Shown: positions 60,477 through 64,000 of the stretch, one piece after another
Numbering within the stretch: the stretch's first letter is position 1
Layout: the number at the start of each line of letters is the position of its first letter
Source: an uncultured Acidobacteriia bacterium
GTDB lineage: Bacteria > Acidobacteriota > Terriglobia > Bryobacterales > Bryobacteraceae
Direction of reading: 5' to 3'
DNA: 64,000 nucleotides
Assembly: GCA_903907865.1 (NCBI GenBank)
Contig: CAIVPR010000076.1
Coordinates: 1 to 64,000, forward strand
The notes under the pieces: generated by a model
Seen by the model: only the letters and a program-made list of their open reading frames with translations
Database searches by the model: none
Told to the model about the DNA's origin: nothing
Position numbers and translations under genes: made by a program

Positions 60477-62474
60477 GTGTTCCACTCCCTAGAAACCCGT
60501 ATCCAGTCCGCGTTCCGCGCCTGTCTCGCCGACAAATTCGGCGTCCAGCTCGACATCGCCGGCTTTGACATAGTGATTGAACAGCCCAAGCAGACATCCT
60601 TCGGCGACTTGGCCCTGCCCGTCGCGTTCCAGCTCGCCAAGAGCCTGAAGCAGGCCCCGCGCAAGATCGCCGCCGACTTGGTGGAAGCCGTCGGCACGAT
60701 CCCGGGCGTCGCAGCCATGGAGATCGCGGGCAACGGCTACATCAACGTGCGCCTAGACCGGGGTGCCTTCGGTGCCGCGCTCCTGTCGGGCGGGCCCGAG
60801 GCCGTAGCGGCGGCCGATCCCGGCAAAACCATCGTCGAGCACACCAACATCAACCCCAACAAGGCCGCCCACATCGGCCACCTGCGGAACGCCGTCCTCG
60901 GCGACACCTTCGTCCGCATGCTCCGCACGGCCGGACGCACGGTCGAGGTGCAGAATTACATCGACAACACCGGCGTCCAGGTTGCCGACGTCGTGGTCGG
61001 ATTCCACTTCCTCGAACACAAGACGCCAGCCGACGTCGCGGCCCTGATCGCCGCAGATTCCAAGCACGCCCGTTTCGACTACCTCTGCTGGGACCTCTAC
61101 GCCCGCACCTCGCAGTACTACAAGGACAACCCCGACTCCCTCGCCTGGCGCGCCCAAACCCTGCATGAGGTCGAGGCTGGCCACGGCGAACTGGCCGAGA
61201 TGGCGCACCTCGTGGCCGACGCCATCGTCGACTGCCACCTCGCCACCATGCTCCGCTTGGGCATCCGCTACAACGTGCTGCCGCGCGAAAGCGAAATACT
61301 CCACCTGAAGTTCTGGGCCTCCTGTTTCGAGCTCCTCAAGGAGCGCAAGGCCATCTACTTCGAGGAGGAAGGCAAGAACAAGGGCTGCTGGGTGATGCCG
61401 TCGTCCGCCTTCCGCGGCGCGGACGAGGCCAACGAGGACAGCAAGGTCATCGTGCGCTCCAACGGCATCGTCACCTACGTGGGCAAGGACATCGCCTACC
61501 AGCTCTGGAAATTCGGCCTCCTCGGCAAGGACTTTTTCTACAAGCCGCACACCGCATACCCGGACGGCCAACAGGTCTGGGTATCCACTGCCACGCCCCA
61601 GTCCGAAACCTCCCAGATCGAAAATCAGGCCCCCGCGTTCGGCAAGGCCGACACCGTCTACAACGTTATCGACGTCCGCCAATCCTACCTGCAGGACGTG
61701 GTCGTCGCCGGCCTGCGCGCGCTCGACTTCGAACAACAGGCCGAGCGCTCCATCCACTTCTCCTACGAAATGGTGGCGCTCTCGCCCCGCTGCTGCGCCG
61801 ACCTCGGCATCGAGCTTTCGGAAGAGGACGCCAAGCGCCCCTACGTCGAAGTGTCCGGCCGCAAGGGCCTCGGGGTGAAGGCCGACGACCTGATGGACAA
61901 GCTGATCGAATCCGCTCTCGGCGAAGTGGCCTCGCGCCACGCCGAAGATCCGGTGGAGACCCAGCGCGCCGTCGCCACAGAGATCGCCATGGGTGCCCTC
62001 CGCTACTTCCTGCTCAAGTTCACCCGGACCACCGTCATCGCCTTCGACTTCCAGGAAGCCCTCAGCTTCGTGGGTGAAACCGGTCCCTACGTGCAATACG
62101 CGACCGTCCGCGCCCGCAACATCCTGAAAAAGCTTCAGGAGCGCGGAGAGGCGCTGCCGGACTTCGGCACCGAACTTTCCGCCGAGTCCATGGCCCGCCA
62201 ACTGGCCAACGAGGATGCCTGGCAGATGCTGCTGGTGGCGTCCAAGGTTGGTTCGGCCTTGGATCGCGCCATCGCCACCGGCGAGCCGGCGCACTTGGCC
62301 AAATACGCCTTCCTGCTGGCCCAGACCTTCAGCAACTTTTACCAGGAATTCCCGATCCTGATCGAGCCCGACCGCGAAAAGAAGGTCTTCCTCCTTTGGA
62401 TGACCGGGTTCTTCGCCCGCCAACTGGAACGCACGCTCGCAATTCTGGGCATCACCGTTCCCGTCTACATGTAG
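60477..62474 (+). CDS. argS: Arginyl-tRNA synthetase
   Basis: 665 residues from GTG. Class Ia features are the N-terminal tRNA D-loop-binding domain, NPNKAAHIGHLRNAVLGD (HIGH motif), DVRQSYLQDVVVAGL, and the C-terminal anticodon-binding domain (for example FVGETGPYVQYATVRARNIL, in part). In place of KMSK it has SGRKGLGV, common in ArgRS. The central part is longer than in E. coli ArgRS (577 residues). It charges tRNA-Arg. It stands directly before coaX. Confidence 0.95.
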   Translation: MFHSLETRIQSAFRACLADKFGVQLDIAGFDIVIEQPKQTSFGDLALPVAFQLAKSLKQAPRKIAADLVEAVGTIPGVAAMEIAGNGYINVRLDRGAFGAALLSGGPEAVAAADPGKTIVEHTNINPNKAAHIGHLRNAVLGDTFVRMLRTAGRTVEVQNYIDNTGVQVADVVVGFHFLEHKTPADVAALIAADSKHARFDYLCWDLYARTSQYYKDNPDSLAWRAQTLHEVEAGHGELAEMAHLVADAIVDCHLATMLRLGIRYNVLPRESEILHLKFWASCFELLKERKAIYFEEEGKNKGCWVMPSSAFRGADEANEDSKVIVRSNGIVTYVGKDIAYQLWKFGLLGKDFFYKPHTAYPDGQQVWVSTATPQSETSQIENQAPAFGKADTVYNVIDVRQSYLQDVVVAGLRALDFEQQAERSIHFSYEMVALSPRCCADLGIELSEEDAKRPYVEVSGRKGLGVKADDLMDKLIESALGEVASRHAEDPVETQRAVATEIAMGALRYFLLKFTRTTVIAFDFQEALSFVGETGPYVQYATVRARNILKKLQERGEALPDFGTELSAESMARQLANEDAWQMLLVASKVGSALDRAIATGEPAHLAKYAFLLAQTFSNFYQEFPILIEPDREKKVFLLWMTGFFARQLERTLAILGITVPVYM

Positions 62475-62486
62475 GATTTGACGACC

Positions 62487-63260
62487 ATGCTTCTCGCCCT
62501 TGACGCCGGGAACACCAACATCACCATCGGGATCTTCCGCGAAGGCCAGTTGGCGGACCACCGCCGCCTCCGCACGGTTCGCGAACAGACCGCCGACGAG
62601 TGGGGCATCCTGCTGATGAGCCTGCTCCGCTACGCCGATCTCGATCCGACCGAGGTCCACGGGATCGTCGTCTCGTCCGTGGTGCCACCGATCAACAGCG
62701 CGCTCGCCGAGATGGCCCGCCGCTACTTCGGTATGGACGCCATGTTCGTCACGTCGCAGACCGATACGGGCTTGACGATCCGGTACGACAATCCGTCCGA
62801 GGTCGGTGCCGACCGCATCGTGAACAGTGTCGCAGCGCTGGCTAAATACGGCGGACCATGCGTGATTGTGGACCTCGGCACGGCGATCACGTTCGACGCG
62901 GTCTCGGCCGATTCGGAGTATTTGGGCGGCATCATCGCGGCGGGAATCGGGATCTCGGCGGAGGCACTGTTCAGCCGCACCGCCCGGCTGCCTCTCGTCG
63001 ATTTCCGCAAGCCGAAGTCGGTGATTGGCACCAATACTGTGGCGAGCATGCAATCCGGGCTGTACTACGGCGCGATCGGGGCCATCGACGGCATGATCGA
63101 GCGTCTGTTGGAAGAACTTGGGCCGGACACCCGGACCATCGCGACCGGCGGCCAAGCGGAATTGATCGCCGGCGGTTCGCGCTACATCAAACACGTGGAC
63201 GAAAACCTGACGCTCGACGGCCTCCACATCATTTGGGACCGGTCGCGCGCGCGTTCTTGA
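62487..63260 (+). CDS. coaX: Type III pantothenate kinase
   Basis: 257 residues from the ATG at 62487 (a TTG at 62478 is also in frame). ASKHA-fold landmarks are LLALDAGNTNITIGIF (phosphate loop), GADRIVNSVAALAKYG, VIVDLGTAITFDAVS and YLGGIIAAGIGIS. It phosphorylates pantothenate in coenzyme A synthesis. It lies 12 bases after argS and six bases before the next gene, so the three are likely one transcript. Confidence 0.95.
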   Translation: MLLALDAGNTNITIGIFREGQLADHRRLRTVREQTADEWGILLMSLLRYADLDPTEVHGIVVSSVVPPINSALAEMARRYFGMDAMFVTSQTDTGLTIRYDNPSEVGADRIVNSVAALAKYGGPCVIVDLGTAITFDAVSADSEYLGGIIAAGIGISAEALFSRTARLPLVDFRKPKSVIGTNTVASMQSGLYYGAIGAIDGMIERLLEELGPDTRTIATGGQAELIAGGSRYIKHVDENLTLDGLHIIWDRSRARS

Positions 63261-63272
63261 ACTCCGGTGGCG

Positions 63273-63962
63273 ATGGAAGACTTCAACTATTTCAACTACT
63301 TCACCGAGACCGAGGAGCACTTCCAGCGCGCCCGCGGCACCAGTTTGTTCCTGCTCTCGCCGCTCGACTGGGCCTTGGTGGAGGCGTGGAAAAACTCCGG
63401 GGTCCCGCTGGAGGCCGTCCTACGCGGCATCGACGTCGCGTTCGAGAAGTGGCGGGCCAAGCGCACCCGCACGCAATTGGTGAATTCCCTGGCGTTCTGC
63501 ACACAGCCGGTGATGGCCGAGGCCCAGCGCTTGGCGGATGCCGCCCAGGGACGCGATATCGAGGCTGCTCCCAAGGCGGACGTATCGCCGTTCCCCGACA
63601 ACGAACTCCGGGCTTACTTCGAGCGCAACGAGGCCGAGCTGCGGTCGTTGGATCTCGCCGAATACGCCGCGATTGCCGACGTACTCGCGCAGATCCTCGC
63701 CGATCTTCCCACTCTCCAGGCCGACTTGGAGGCTTTGGAGCAGCGCTTGTCGATGCTGGAGCAGAAACTGATCGCGGTGGCGCGTGCGCGCCAGTCCGAC
63801 GAACTTGCGCTCAAGGCCAAGCGCGACCTCGATTCGTACCTAAAGCCGTATAGGGGACGGATGACGGCACCGCAAATCGCGATGTTGGAGACGCAGTTCC
63901 TGGACCGGGCGACCCTCGAATCGGCAGGACTGCCGCGCCTGAGTCTGTTCTACCTCCGGTAA
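63273..63962 (+). CDS. Conserved hypothetical protein
   Basis: About 229 residues from the ATG at 63273 (GTG 63267 is also possible). The N terminus FNYFNYFTETEEHFQRARG and a helical segment SPLDWALVEAWKNSGVPLEAV (in part) look conserved and remind me of unnamed acidobacterial proteins found beside coaX. The C-terminal half is strongly helical with coiled-coil features (LQADLEALEQRLSMLEQKL). No signal peptide and no catalytic motif are visible. Function unknown. Confidence 0.72.
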   Translation: MEDFNYFNYFTETEEHFQRARGTSLFLLSPLDWALVEAWKNSGVPLEAVLRGIDVAFEKWRAKRTRTQLVNSLAFCTQPVMAEAQRLADAAQGRDIEAAPKADVSPFPDNELRAYFERNEAELRSLDLAEYAAIADVLAQILADLPTLQADLEALEQRLSMLEQKLIAVARARQSDELALKAKRDLDSYLKPYRGRMTAPQIAMLETQFLDRATLESAGLPRLSLFYLR

Positions 63963-64000
63963 CAACTGCGGAATCGCTGTTTGGGTCTTGAATCGTCTTA

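Noticed and set aside
60753-63320. Minus-strand open frame of 855 codons
   Set aside because: Antisense shadow of argS and coaX; composition typical of shadow frames.

Overview
The window is GC-rich bacterial chromosome and looks like an Acidobacteriota genome of the Solibacter/Bryobacter type. The reasons are a TIGR03435-family protein plus a decayed second copy, a PEP-CTERM protein, Tat-exported carbohydrate enzymes, glycine/arginine-rich secreted peptidases, and many toxin-antitoxin modules between housekeeping genes. I see no tRNA, rRNA, CRISPR array, prophage or replication origin. A partial IS3-family element at the left edge is the only insertion sequence.

Layout. Bases 1-6.1 kb are accessory DNA: an IS3 end abutting a TIR-domain gene, a HEPN-like gene, a Tat-exported protein, gene remnants and two toxin-antitoxin modules, one with a truncated toxin. 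From 6.5 to 14.7 kb lie an unrecognised protein, the cell-shape pair mrdA-mrdB (separated by a tandem duplication that includes the mrdB start), an RNase E/G with a very large insert in its S1 domain, and a VOC protein. From 14.7 to 19.6 kb are a secreted M14 peptidase and a heparinase II/III-like enzyme.

From 25.5 down to 19.7 kb runs a compact histidine operon, hisD-hisC-HAD-hisB-hisH-hisF-hisA. It is preceded by an unannotated 27-residue leader peptide with six histidines in ten residues and then by a terminator hairpin, which together make a classical attenuator. A prolyl oligopeptidase diverges from it. Bases 27.8-29.2 kb hold a TacA/TacT-like module with a frameshifted acetyltransferase and a complete MazEF.

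From 38.8 down to 29.6 kb is one long minus-strand run: an ECF sigma factor, a membrane protein with an anti-sigma-like N terminus and a C-terminal CxxCH haem motif, ccmE (Cys variant), ccmF, ccmH, a zinc-ribbon protein, a carboxypeptidase-regulatory-like protein, ccmA, ccmB, ccmC, a previously unlisted ccmD, and an exported mannonate dehydratase-like enzyme. This suggests that cytochrome c maturation is controlled by a sigma/anti-sigma pair whose sensor may itself carry c-type haem.

From 45.8 down to 38.8 kb are a GDSL esterase, glgB, a small membrane protein, a PD-(D/E)XK nuclease-like protein, a TerC protein, a PEP-CTERM protein and an endonuclease III homologue lacking both catalytic residues. 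From 45.9 to 55.6 kb are mostly plus-strand metabolic genes: biotin carboxylase, biotin carrier protein, a DnaC-like loader, rsfS-rlmH, accD-folC and ilvE. The right end (56-64 kb) has the TIGR03435 protein, gap, an SRPBCC protein, a ThuA protein, a long inverted repeat, a TIGR03435 fragment, argS, coaX and an unknown protein.

Across the window several genes have a TACAAT-like -10 box only 6-9 bases before the start codon, which suggests frequent leaderless transcription.
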